Positions 34,525 through 42,941 of a stretch of DNA of 64,000 nucleotides are shown here, piece by piece. Within the stretch, counting starts at the first letter, position 1; each line of letters begins with the position of its first letter. The notes under the pieces are model-generated. The model was not told the DNA's origin. It did no database searches and saw only the letters and a program-made list of their open reading frames with translations. The position numbers were made by a program, and so were the translations under genes. The stretch is from Prosthecobacter sp. (GTDB lineage Bacteria; Verrucomicrobiota; Verrucomicrobiia; Verrucomicrobiales; Verrucomicrobiaceae): the NCBI GenBank assembly GCA_019186985.1, contig JABARQ010000016.1:1-64000 (forward strand), in the 5' to 3' direction.

Positions 34525-35880
34525 TCAGGCATCCTGCGGAACGGCTTTCCCATCCGCGCCGCCTTCCCCGCCCCGGTGCGAGAGACGCCACAGCAGCAGG
34601 CCGACCAGGATGGTGCCGAGCCCGGCGAGCGACTCGCGGGTGTGCTCCTTCATCTGATAGGCCATCATCCAGGCGCTGATGAGGAGGAAGATCACGGGTG
34701 TCACCGGGTAGCCCCAGCAGCGCACCGGACGCGGCAGGTCCGGGCAGGTGCGGCGCAGGCGGATCAGGCCGTAAACCGTCAGAAAGGAACAGAGCTGGAT
34801 GCTGAACTGCACATAGGTCAGCACCCGTTCAAAGCTGGCCGTCAGGATCAGGGTGATGACGATGCAGAGCTGGGCGAACAGCGCCGCCACCGGCACGCCG
34901 CGCGCATCGCAGGCCGCCAGCGGCGCCAGAATGCGATGATCCTGCCCGAGCACCATCGTCACCCGCGGGCCCACCCAGGTCATGGCGCTGATGCTGGAGA
35001 CGAGGCCGATGCAGATCAGGCCGGACATGATGCGCCCGCCAGTTCTGCCAAAGATATGGTCGGCCGCCGCATGAGCCACGTCCACCTTGCCCGCGAGCTC
35101 GCTCATGGGAGCCACATGCAGGAAAACGGCGTTCAGGGCCACATACAGGCCGCTGACGATCAGCGTGCCGAGGGCGATGGCCAGGGGAACGTTGCGCTGC
35201 GGATGGCGGACTTCATCGACGATGTAGGTGGCGGCGTTCCAGCCCGCGTAGGCATACATGACAAACACCAGGCTGATGGCAAACGGCGGGCTGGTGATCA
35301 GCTTCCAGTCACCTGGGGCGGGCAGGAAGCTCACCGGCTGCGGATCGGCCGCCGTGAAACCGGCTCCGATGAAGACCAGGATGAGCAGCACCTTCATCCA
35401 GGTCGCCACGTTTTGAAACCGGGCCCCGACATGAATGCCGCCCACATGGATGAGCGTGACCAGCCAGACGACCGTCAGCGATGCCACCACGGCGGAGACC
35501 TGGGGAAAAACTCCGGTGAGATATTTGCCCAGGGCCATCGCCGCCAGCGCGATGGGGGCGGCAAAACCGGCCGTGGCGGAAAGCCAGCCCGAGACGAAGC
35601 CAACACTGGGATGGAAGGACTTGCTGAGAAAGTGGTACTCACCTCCCGAACGCGGCATGGCGGCGGCCAGCTCCCCATAGGCAAGGGCGCCGCAGAAGGC
35701 GCAGATGCCGCCCAGGGCCCAGAGGACCAGGATGGCAAAGCCGGAGGGCAGCGGCCCCACCTGGAAGCCCAGGCTGGTGAAGATGCCCGTGCCCACCATG
35801 TTGGCAATGACGATGGCTGTGGCGGTGACCGGCGAGATGCCACGAACCGCCAGGGGCGGGGATTTTTCAGGGGAGTTCAT
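34525..35880 (-). CDS. APC-family amino acid permease
   Basis: A 451-residue transporter starting MNSPEKSPPLAVRG. It has about 12 transmembrane helices; the first carries ANMVGTGIFTSLGF, the signature of the amino acid-polyamine-organocation superfamily, and GGEYHFLSKSFHPSVGF is typical of the second and third helices. It probably takes up or exchanges an amino acid across the inner membrane; the substrate is unknown. Its ATG overlaps the stop of the upstream O-antigen ligase-like gene by four bases (ATGA), so it is translated from the same mRNA as the polysaccharide genes. Confidence 0.88.
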   Translation of the reverse strand: MNSPEKSPPLAVRGISPVTATAIVIANMVGTGIFTSLGFQVGPLPSGFAILVLWALGGICAFCGALAYGELAAAMPRSGGEYHFLSKSFHPSVGFVSGWLSATAGFAAPIALAAMALGKYLTGVFPQVSAVVASLTVVWLVTLIHVGGIHVGARFQNVATWMKVLLILVFIGAGFTAADPQPVSFLPAPGDWKLITSPPFAISLVFVMYAYAGWNAATYIVDEVRHPQRNVPLAIALGTLIVSGLYVALNAVFLHVAPMSELAGKVDVAHAAADHIFGRTGGRIMSGLICIGLVSSISAMTWVGPRVTMVLGQDHRILAPLAACDARGVPVAALFAQLCIVITLILTASFERVLTYVQFSIQLCSFLTVYGLIRLRRTCPDLPRPVRCWGYPVTPVIFLLISAWMMAYQMKEHTRESLAGLGTILVGLLLWRLSHRGGEGGADGKAVPQDA

Positions 35881-38363
35881 GAAGAGGATAATGCCACCGC
35901 TTCCACCAGGGGACGGAACAGCTCCCATGCGGCGCGCCAGTCGTCCATGTCGCTGAGCACGGAGGCCAGTTCACGCTGCACAAAGGAGGGCGCGTTCGGC
36001 AGGCGCAGGACCTGTTCCAGTGTCCGCCTGGCAGATGGCAGGTCGCCTGCGGAACGCTGTGCGTAATAAAGCTCGACCCCGATCAAGGGATCGTTCGGCT
36101 GCATGACCTGCTGGCGCTCCAGCCTTGGCACGTCCGAGCTGAGGGCCGTGGCCGAGCGGGCGGGCAGCGGCAGATGTTTGGCCGCGAGCTTGCAGGCCTC
36201 TTCATGGCGTCCCTGCTGCGCCAGGTTCAATGTCACATAGCTCCAGCCTGCATCCATCAGGTGCGGGTGCCTGCCGATGAAGTCCACCAGCTTCTCCTTG
36301 TCACCCTTGAACCACCATTGGTTGACGACGGCACGGCGCAGGACGGGGGCCAGGTCCTCCATGCCCCCATGCTGGGCGAGGAAGTCGTCCAGGCAGGAAT
36401 TCCACAGCGGGCCCGGATCAGCCAGCATCTGCAGGAAGGTCACCTGCAGGGCGGCACGGTCGGCGATTTTCCACAGCATGGGCATGACCTCCGGGTAGGG
36501 ACGGGCGTCGATCACGATCTCCTGGTAGCGGGCCTGGGCGTTTGGATGGGTGACCGGATACCGCCTCATGCCCTCCGCCCAGGGAATCATGGCTGCGGGC
36601 GGATCATAGAGAAGCCAGAGCCTGCCTTCGGCAAAGCAGACCGGACCGTAGTGAGGCTCGACGGAGCGGACGCGGCCGAAGTCCTGCAGGGCGCCGCCCT
36701 TGTCCTGATGCATGGTCAGGTGAAGCTGGGCGCGCAGGTAGTAGTTGCGGTAGTCGAGCGGTGAAAGCTCGACCGCCCGGCTGATCAGGCGCATCGCCTC
36801 CGAATGCCGGCCGCGCGACACCTCAAAGACCGCCCGGTCATGCACCACCTTGGACTGCGAGGACAGCCCGGCATCCACCCCCCCAAAGACCATGGCCAGC
36901 CACAGGCCACCCCAGGCGGTGATCAGGATCCCCAGAACCCTGAATGCCAGCCGCAGGCCCGCGGAAGCCGGCTCACCCGCATGCCGGGGCCTCGGAGCCT
37001 GGGCGACGACGAGGGCGAAGAGCATGAAATAACCCAGGCTGTGCAACGGCACGTCAATGACCGCATGGAACAAGGCCAGGAAGGCCGCAATCGCGAACGC
37101 GCGGCGGATCCGGCGGGCCGACCTGCCTTCCCGGCTGCCGTGGCCCTTCTGGCCGCCACGATGTCCGCCCAGCCAGGGGCCGCTGACAAGGCAGAGCCAG
37201 CCCACGAACACCAGGCAGGGCAGCACACACAAGAGCCCTCCTTCAAACAGCAGCCACAGCACATCGCTCTCCGGGTGGATGGTGCGGGCGTCCGGGTAGG
37301 GCTCCTTGCAGACCTGGGGAAAGACAAAGTCGAAGTTACCCAGGCCGCGTCCGGTCCAAAGGAATCCCTGGGCGGCGTTCCAGGTCTGCTCCGCGAGCCA
37401 GACGCGCAGGTCCGAGGACAGCACCTCGCTCACCGACCCCGCCCGCAGCTTTTCACTCACCCTGCCACCGGCGACCATCGTCACCGACATCACGCAGATC
37501 ACCACCGCCAGCATGACGACCGCCTTGCGTGGGCCGCCGTTGCGCATGGCCACCATCGCCAGCCAGAGGTTGAAGCCGCCGATGAACAGGAACAGGCCGG
37601 CACGCGAGGAGTTCACGAGAATGCAGGAGAGCAGCACGAAGAAGCCGGCCCCGAAGACCAGCACCCAGCGTGAACCATGCCGGAAGGCGTCGAGTGCGGC
37701 GGCGGCGCAGAGCACGCAGGACCAGGCGAAGAGGCTGGAACTGTGGTTCTGGTTGGAAAACGGACCGAAGGCGCCTCCCGTCAGGGGTGACTTGCCCAGC
37801 CCGCGGGGCCACCAGGACACCTTCAGCCAGCCGTTGATTTCAAGCAGCGACAGCACGGCCATCACCAGAACCGCAAGCACCACCACCCGCAGCACCAGCC
37901 TGCGGCCGCCCTCGCTGAAATTCTGCCCCAGGCAGGCGGCCAGCCACAGCACACCGGACACCATCAGAAGGCAGGATTCCAGCGTGCCATGCCAGTCCGG
38001 ACTGAAGGCCGTGCCAAGTTGAACGCCCCATTCCCCGGCCAGGTTTGTCCGCCATGCCTCCATGCCGCCCAGCCATCCCGCCGGCAGCAGGCCGATGCAT
38101 CCAAACACCGTCAGCGCCAGCAAGGCCCCAAGAGGAATCCGGCGCAGAGAGCAGACTGGCGGCGCAAGAACCAGGACAAGCCCCATCACCACCAGGGCCA
38201 TGCCGCGTGACCAGGGCAGCCTTCCCGCCCCCAGCATGACCACCAGGACCGCCGCCAGGGAATAAAGAAGCGCCCGATGCCGCCCCTGCCTCCCCGAAGA
38301 CAGGGTCAGGGGAGCAAGGTCGGGGGGGGCTGCGGTTTCCTGGGGGTCAGTTTGCGGAGACAT
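35877..38363 (-). CDS. O-antigen ligase/polymerase-like membrane protein with TPR tail
   Basis: An 828-residue protein starting MSPQTDPQETA at 38363. The residues before it overlap the upstream gene, and the frame extends to 38393. About 12 transmembrane helices fill residues 30-490. The Wzy_C/O-antigen ligase part contains SNQNHSSSLFAW, VNSSRAGLFLF and the loop EPYPDARTIHPESDVLWLLFEGG. Residues about 520-820 are soluble and helical with TPR-like repeats (LDYRNYYLRAQLHL). It would polymerise repeat units or ligate glycan outside the membrane. It lies between the WecA-like and permease genes, overlapping both. Confidence 0.87.
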   Translation of the reverse strand: MSPQTDPQETAAPPDLAPLTLSSGRQGRHRALLYSLAAVLVVMLGAGRLPWSRGMALVVMGLVLVLAPPVCSLRRIPLGALLALTVFGCIGLLPAGWLGGMEAWRTNLAGEWGVQLGTAFSPDWHGTLESCLLMVSGVLWLAACLGQNFSEGGRRLVLRVVVLAVLVMAVLSLLEINGWLKVSWWPRGLGKSPLTGGAFGPFSNQNHSSSLFAWSCVLCAAAALDAFRHGSRWVLVFGAGFFVLLSCILVNSSRAGLFLFIGGFNLWLAMVAMRNGGPRKAVVMLAVVICVMSVTMVAGGRVSEKLRAGSVSEVLSSDLRVWLAEQTWNAAQGFLWTGRGLGNFDFVFPQVCKEPYPDARTIHPESDVLWLLFEGGLLCVLPCLVFVGWLCLVSGPWLGGHRGGQKGHGSREGRSARRIRRAFAIAAFLALFHAVIDVPLHSLGYFMLFALVVAQAPRPRHAGEPASAGLRLAFRVLGILITAWGGLWLAMVFGGVDAGLSSQSKVVHDRAVFEVSRGRHSEAMRLISRAVELSPLDYRNYYLRAQLHLTMHQDKGGALQDFGRVRSVEPHYGPVCFAEGRLWLLYDPPAAMIPWAEGMRRYPVTHPNAQARYQEIVIDARPYPEVMPMLWKIADRAALQVTFLQMLADPGPLWNSCLDDFLAQHGGMEDLAPVLRRAVVNQWWFKGDKEKLVDFIGRHPHLMDAGWSYVTLNLAQQGRHEEACKLAAKHLPLPARSATALSSDVPRLERQQVMQPNDPLIGVELYYAQRSAGDLPSARRTLEQVLRLPNAPSFVQRELASVLSDMDDWRAAWELFRPLVEAVALSSS

Positions 38364-39858
38364 GACTCTCGAGGGGGCTGCTTGCCCGGGCATCCGAATT
38401 CAGGTTCCCGGCATCGGCCTGGGTGACGGGAAGGAGAAACTCAGGGAGAGCCCCCCACCGTTCCAGACAACGTTCAAAGAGTGTCGCAAAGGCATCCGCC
38501 CGGATGAACCACTCCGTCCGCAGCAGCTCGTCGGACGGGCAATGCAGCGTGATCATCACCGCAGCCCCCACGGGGATCTGGATGTCCTGCGTCGCCTCGG
38601 AGGCCTTCTCCTTGAAGCCGATCCACTGGAAGCGGCTTTTCAGCAGGGCCTCAAACTCGGCCAGCGACCCGCAGCGTTCGATGTCGAACTCCAGGGCAAA
38701 GGCATGGGCGCGGATGTGCTCGAGCCTGCGCCGGCGGTCCAGCGCCGAGCGCACCTGCTCACGCAGGCGCGTCCAGCTTTTCACATAACCCAGGTAACGC
38801 GCCGCGCCGACGGCCAGGAGAAACAGCACCGCACCGGCCACCGGCAGGGCCACCCCCTTGGTCAGCAGGATGCTGATTCCCACCAGGCTCAGCACCAGGC
38901 AGACCGAATACATCGCCACCAGGGCCCGGCCCTTGCTGTAGCCCAGCAGGATCAGTCGATGATGGATGTGCTCCGCATCCGCGCTGAAGATGGGCACGCC
39001 GCGGATCGCCCGGCGCAGGATGGCGAACAGCGTGTCCAGGATCGGCACGCCCAGGGCGATGATGATCACCAGGAGCGCGGCGATCACCGAACCCTTCTGG
39101 GCGCCCTTGAGCGAGACCGCCGCAATGAAGAACCCCAGCAGGTAGGCGCCGCCGTCCCCCAGGAAGATCTTCGCCGGCGGCAGGTTGAAAAACAAAAAGC
39201 CCGTCAATGCACCGCCCATCAGCACGGACAGCAGCATCACATCGGGATTGCCGCCGATGTAGCCGACGGAGGCCAGCGTCAGCGACAGGAACAGCCCGAA
39301 GCCTCCGGCCAGCCCGTCCATGCCGTCAATGAGATTGATGATGTTCGGGATGGCCACCAGCCAGAAGACCGTCAGAGGCAGGCTCCACCAGCCCAGCGTC
39401 AGGCCACCCTCGCCAAAGGGATTGCTCAGCACGTCGATGGACAAACCCAGGCCGTAGAGAAGAAGCGCCACCAGCACCTGCCCGACAAGCTTCACCCTCG
39501 CCCCCAGCGGCTTCAGGTCATCAAAGAAGCCCACGGCGAAGATCAGGGAGCAGCAGAGCAGGATGGGCAGCAAGCCCTGCACGGACAGCCGGCCGAGCAG
39601 CACCAGCACCAGCGAACCCAGCATCAGCGCCATGAAGATCGGTGCGCCGCCCAGGCGTGGCACGGGCTTTTCATGCTGCTTCCGCCGCCCGTCCGGGGCG
39701 TCCATGCCCGCCTTCACCGGCGGCTTGCGGATCACCGCCAGGGTGCCGGCCAGGCTCACCAGCGCAGCCAGCGCAAAGCAGGCCGCCACCTCCGTCATGC
39801 CGGGCATGGACGGCCCGCTCACCCCCTGGATGGATTCAATGATGGAAGGGTCGGTCAT
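38347..39858 (-). CDS. Undecaprenyl-phosphate sugar-1-phosphate transferase (WecA/MraY family)
   Basis: A 503-residue membrane enzyme that would start a polysaccharide by moving HexNAc-1-phosphate from a UDP-sugar to undecaprenyl phosphate. The WecA signatures are GFFDDLKPLG, NLIDGMDGLAGG, KIFLGDGGAYLLGF and EHIHHRLI. About 11 helices span residues 20-350. An extra cytosolic domain of about 130 residues follows (about 370-490), which ordinary WecA proteins of about 350 residues lack. It overlaps the upstream glycosyltransferase by four bases (ATGA) and the downstream polymerase by 17. Confidence 0.92.
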   Translation of the reverse strand: MTDPSIIESIQGVSGPSMPGMTEVAACFALAALVSLAGTLAVIRKPPVKAGMDAPDGRRKQHEKPVPRLGGAPIFMALMLGSLVLVLLGRLSVQGLLPILLCCSLIFAVGFFDDLKPLGARVKLVGQVLVALLLYGLGLSIDVLSNPFGEGGLTLGWWSLPLTVFWLVAIPNIINLIDGMDGLAGGFGLFLSLTLASVGYIGGNPDVMLLSVLMGGALTGFLFFNLPPAKIFLGDGGAYLLGFFIAAVSLKGAQKGSVIAALLVIIIALGVPILDTLFAILRRAIRGVPIFSADAEHIHHRLILLGYSKGRALVAMYSVCLVLSLVGISILLTKGVALPVAGAVLFLLAVGAARYLGYVKSWTRLREQVRSALDRRRRLEHIRAHAFALEFDIERCGSLAEFEALLKSRFQWIGFKEKASEATQDIQIPVGAAVMITLHCPSDELLRTEWFIRADAFATLFERCLERWGALPEFLLPVTQADAGNLNSDARASSPLESHVSAN

Positions 39859-41177
39859 GGGCTGGCGGGGGAGTCGGAATGAAACCGGGATCGCGCCCCC
39901 CCGGCCGCAGCAATCACGTCGATCAACCTTGGACGCAAGCGGCTCTGTGAGAACTCCTTGGCCAGCTCGCGGCTTTCAGCGGAGGGCGGCAGCGCCCCGG
40001 TCTTCGCCGCCTCCTCAAGCACCCGGACAAGGCCTGCCACATCCCCATGACGGGCGATCCTTGCGTAACGCCGGTCGGCCAGCCGGGCCGCCAGGTCCGT
40101 CAGATGACATTCCTCCGGCCCGATCCCCAGGAACGGCAGGCCCAGCGCGAGGATGTTGTAGACCTTGCAGGGATGCACCATGCCCACAAAAGGGGCTCCC
40201 ATCACCACCAGGTGCAGGTCCGCCGAGGACAGTGATGCCGAAAGCTCCTCCTTCGGCTGGTAGGGCAGGCAGGTGATGTTCTTCAGGCCATGCCGCTCCG
40301 CGAAGGCATGCACCCTGCCATGCTCGCTGCCGCCGCCGACGAACAAAAAGTGCAGAAGCGGATGCGCCGAAAGCTCCAGCGCTGCGGCAAGCACCGTGTC
40401 GAGCGGATGACAGGGGCTGTGATTGCCCGAATACATCACCACAAACCTGCCGCCCAGCCCGTGCCGGGCCCGGAAGGCCTCACGCCCGGAGGAATCCCAG
40501 GCCACCGCATCATCATGGGACCAGGGCGCGTCCACATGGATCGCCTCCTCCGTCACCCCCTTCTCCCGGAGCCGTGCGGCCATGAAGCGGTCCAGCGCCA
40601 CGATCCGCGCCGCCTGACCGAAGGTCCATTTTTGCAGGACGGTCATCACACGTTCGGGCAGCCCGCCCGCCTTCAGCCAGCCCGCCGCCACGGCCTCGTC
40701 AGGGTTCAGGTCCATCACCCAGGGAACCACCGCCCCTCCTTTGATCAGGGCCATCACCTGGCCCAGGGAGGAAATCAGCGGCGGTGAGGTCAGGCAGACC
40801 GTCACATCAAAACGCGGCAGCCTCAGCAGGATCCAGGTGGCGTTGATCCAGAAGATCGCAAAATCCACGAACCGCCGCCACCGCGCCTTCTTGCCCAGCC
40901 CAGGCGTCCAGATGCGATGAATCTGAATCCCCCGCCAGTTTTCGCTGGAGGGAAAACGCCGCCCCGGATTGTCATAACCGCGGCTCGAAGCCACCGCCAC
41001 CACCTCATGCCCCGCCTCCACCAGCCCCAGCGCCAGATCGGCCAGGTGCTGGGACGTCGAAACATGATCCGGATGAAAGCACTGGTTCAGCAGCAGCACC
41101 CTCAACCGCCGTCCCGAACGACCGGCACTGTCCTTCCCTCCTGCATGGGTGGAAGTCATGGCACGGTCTGAAGGCAT
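39855..41177 (-). CDS. WbuB-like glycosyltransferase (GT4)
   Basis: A 440-residue GT-B glycosyltransferase. A Met at 41159 is an alternative start. The N-terminal fold begins RVLLLNQCFHPDHVSTSQH, close to WbuB and related GT4 enzymes that transfer a sugar in O-antigen synthesis. The second half has VVMYSGNHSPCHPLDT and LPYQPKEELSASLSSADLHL, typical of the donor domain. There is no signal peptide. It is the first gene of the second polysaccharide operon, divergent from tgt, and its stop overlaps the start of the WecA-like gene by four bases. Confidence 0.9.
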   Translation of the reverse strand: MPSDRAMTSTHAGGKDSAGRSGRRLRVLLLNQCFHPDHVSTSQHLADLALGLVEAGHEVVAVASSRGYDNPGRRFPSSENWRGIQIHRIWTPGLGKKARWRRFVDFAIFWINATWILLRLPRFDVTVCLTSPPLISSLGQVMALIKGGAVVPWVMDLNPDEAVAAGWLKAGGLPERVMTVLQKWTFGQAARIVALDRFMAARLREKGVTEEAIHVDAPWSHDDAVAWDSSGREAFRARHGLGGRFVVMYSGNHSPCHPLDTVLAAALELSAHPLLHFLFVGGGSEHGRVHAFAERHGLKNITCLPYQPKEELSASLSSADLHLVVMGAPFVGMVHPCKVYNILALGLPFLGIGPEECHLTDLAARLADRRYARIARHGDVAGLVRVLEEAAKTGALPPSAESRELAKEFSQSRLRPRLIDVIAAAGGARSRFHSDSPASP

Positions 41178-41363
41178 GCGGAAACAGGGGGGGTAGTCGC
41201 GGGAAAAGAAGCGGAATCATCCAAAAAACCTCCCGCCAAGGCAAGCCGTGAATCCATTCCTGCACCCAAACCTCCGGTTTTACACCCGCGTTCCTGCTTT
41301 GACACCCCCGGGCAGAGCCTCCACACTCCGCGCCCCCTGGGCCGCCCGCCCTGTCTGAGCCTG

Positions 41364-42521
41364 ATGTTTGACCTCCTCACCACCGACCCCTCCTCCGCCG
41401 CACGCCGCGGCCGGTTGCGCACACCGCATGGAGTGATCGAAACCCCGGTCTTCATGCCCGTCGGCACACAGGGAACCGTCAAGGCCGTGCATCCCGACGA
41501 ACTGCGTGCCCTCAGCTCCCAGATCATCCTCGGCAACACCTACCACCTCTGGGTGCGGCCCGGAACGGACATCATCCGCGAGGCCGGCGGGCTGCACCAG
41601 TTCATGAACTGGGACCGCCCCATCCTCACCGACAGCGGCGGCTTCCAGGTCTTCTCCCTCGCCAAGCTGCGCAAGATCAAGGAGGAGGGCTGCTACTTCC
41701 AGAACCACGTCGACGGCACCCCGATGTTCCTCGGCCCCGAGACCGCCATGGAAATCCAGGCCGTGCTCGGCAGCGACATCGCCATGCTGTTCGACGAGTG
41801 CACCCCCTACCCATGCACTCATGACGAGGCGAAAAGGAGCATGGAGCTCACCCTGCGCTGGGCCAGGCGCTGCCGGGACTGGGTGAACGAGCACCAGCCC
41901 GACGCCGGAGCCTTCGGCCGCGACCCCGGCTTCACCCGCCAGCTGCACTTCCCTATTGTACAAGGCAGCGTCTTCCAGGATCTCCGCCAGCACTGCGCCA
42001 GGGAGCTGGTCGCCATGGACTTCCCCGGCCACGCCGTCGGCGGCCTCAGCGTCGGCGAACCTGAGGAGGACATGATGCGCATCGCCGAGTGGACCTGCCC
42101 GCTGCTTCCGGAAAACAAGCCGCGCTATGCCATGGGCCTCGGCACCCCGCCCCAGCTGGTCGAACTCATCGCCCGGGGCATCGACATGTTTGACTGCGTC
42201 CTGCCCACCCGGCTGGCCCGCAATGGCACCGCCTTCACCCATGAAGGCATGATGAACCTCCGGAACGCCAGATATGCCCGCGACTTCCGGCCGATCGCCG
42301 AAGACACCCACCCCCTCTGCCAGGGCTTTTCCCGAGCGTATCTGAGGCATTTGATCAATACCCAGGAGGTGCTGGGATTGAGGTTGATTTCCCTGCATAA
42401 TCTGCATTTCTACGCCTCCCTCACGTCCAGGGCACGGTTGGCCATCGAGCAAGGTTGCTTCTCCGAATTCAGGGCGGAGGTCATCGCCCGCTACCAGACA
42501 CGTTCCGATTCTTCCGACTAA
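41364..42521 (+). CDS. tgt: tRNA-guanine transglycosylase
   Basis: A 385-residue enzyme that exchanges guanine-34 for preQ1 in GUN-anticodon tRNAs during queuosine synthesis. The catalytic sites are clear: DSGGFQ with Asp90, and DMFDCVLPTR with the presumed nucleophile Asp277. The family zinc site, CXCXXC plus His, is altered here. Only Cys319 of the three Cys remains; the other two positions are Asp314 and His316, with His345 kept. The ORF is full length, so this is not obviously an inactive copy. It leads the classical tgt-yajC-secDF gene order, with yajC starting 3 bases after its stop. Confidence 0.95.
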   Translation: MFDLLTTDPSSAARRGRLRTPHGVIETPVFMPVGTQGTVKAVHPDELRALSSQIILGNTYHLWVRPGTDIIREAGGLHQFMNWDRPILTDSGGFQVFSLAKLRKIKEEGCYFQNHVDGTPMFLGPETAMEIQAVLGSDIAMLFDECTPYPCTHDEAKRSMELTLRWARRCRDWVNEHQPDAGAFGRDPGFTRQLHFPIVQGSVFQDLRQHCARELVAMDFPGHAVGGLSVGEPEEDMMRIAEWTCPLLPENKPRYAMGLGTPPQLVELIARGIDMFDCVLPTRLARNGTAFTHEGMMNLRNARYARDFRPIAEDTHPLCQGFSRAYLRHLINTQEVLGLRLISLHNLHFYASLTSRARLAIEQGCFSEFRAEVIARYQTRSDSSD

Positions 42522-42523
42522 CC

Positions 42524-42865
42524 ATGCCTTCCACCCCCCCGCTTTTCCTCGCCCAGGCCGCCGGCCAGGCCGCATCCAGCCCCCTCGGCAACCCGATGAT
42601 CATGATGGTGCTGATGTTCGTCATCATGTACTTCGTCCTCATCCGCCCGCAGCGCCAGCGCCAGAAGGAGCACGAAAAGCTCATCGCCAACGTGAAGGTC
42701 GGAGACCACGTCGTCATGAACGGTGGTGAGCACGGCATCATCACCAGCACCAAGGAACGCACCGTCATGGTCAAGCTCGCCGACAACGTGAAGGTTGAAT
42801 ACGAGCGCAGCTCCATCGCCAGCGTCAGCCGGAAGAGCGACGTCGTCGAAGCCACCACCGCCTGA
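42524..42865 (+). CDS. yajC: Sec translocase accessory subunit YajC
   Basis: A 113-residue protein starting MPSTPPLFLAQ at 42524. One transmembrane helix lies at about residues 28-46 (MIMMVLMFVIMYFVLI), followed by the basic motif RPQRQRQKEHE and a small cytosolic beta domain with VGDHVVMNGGEHGII. YajC binds SecDF at the SecYEG translocon. It lies between tgt and secDF, which is the usual bacterial order. The longer open frame starting at 42455 overlaps tgt and is not used. Confidence 0.96.
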   Translation: MPSTPPLFLAQAAGQAASSPLGNPMIMMVLMFVIMYFVLIRPQRQRQKEHEKLIANVKVGDHVVMNGGEHGIITSTKERTVMVKLADNVKVEYERSSIASVSRKSDVVEATTA

Positions 42866-42941
42866 CCTGGACGCGGCCCTCTGCAAGGCCGCAAGCCCAA
42901 CCCCGCCAACGCTGCCCCAAGCACCTTTCCCCAACTCATCC

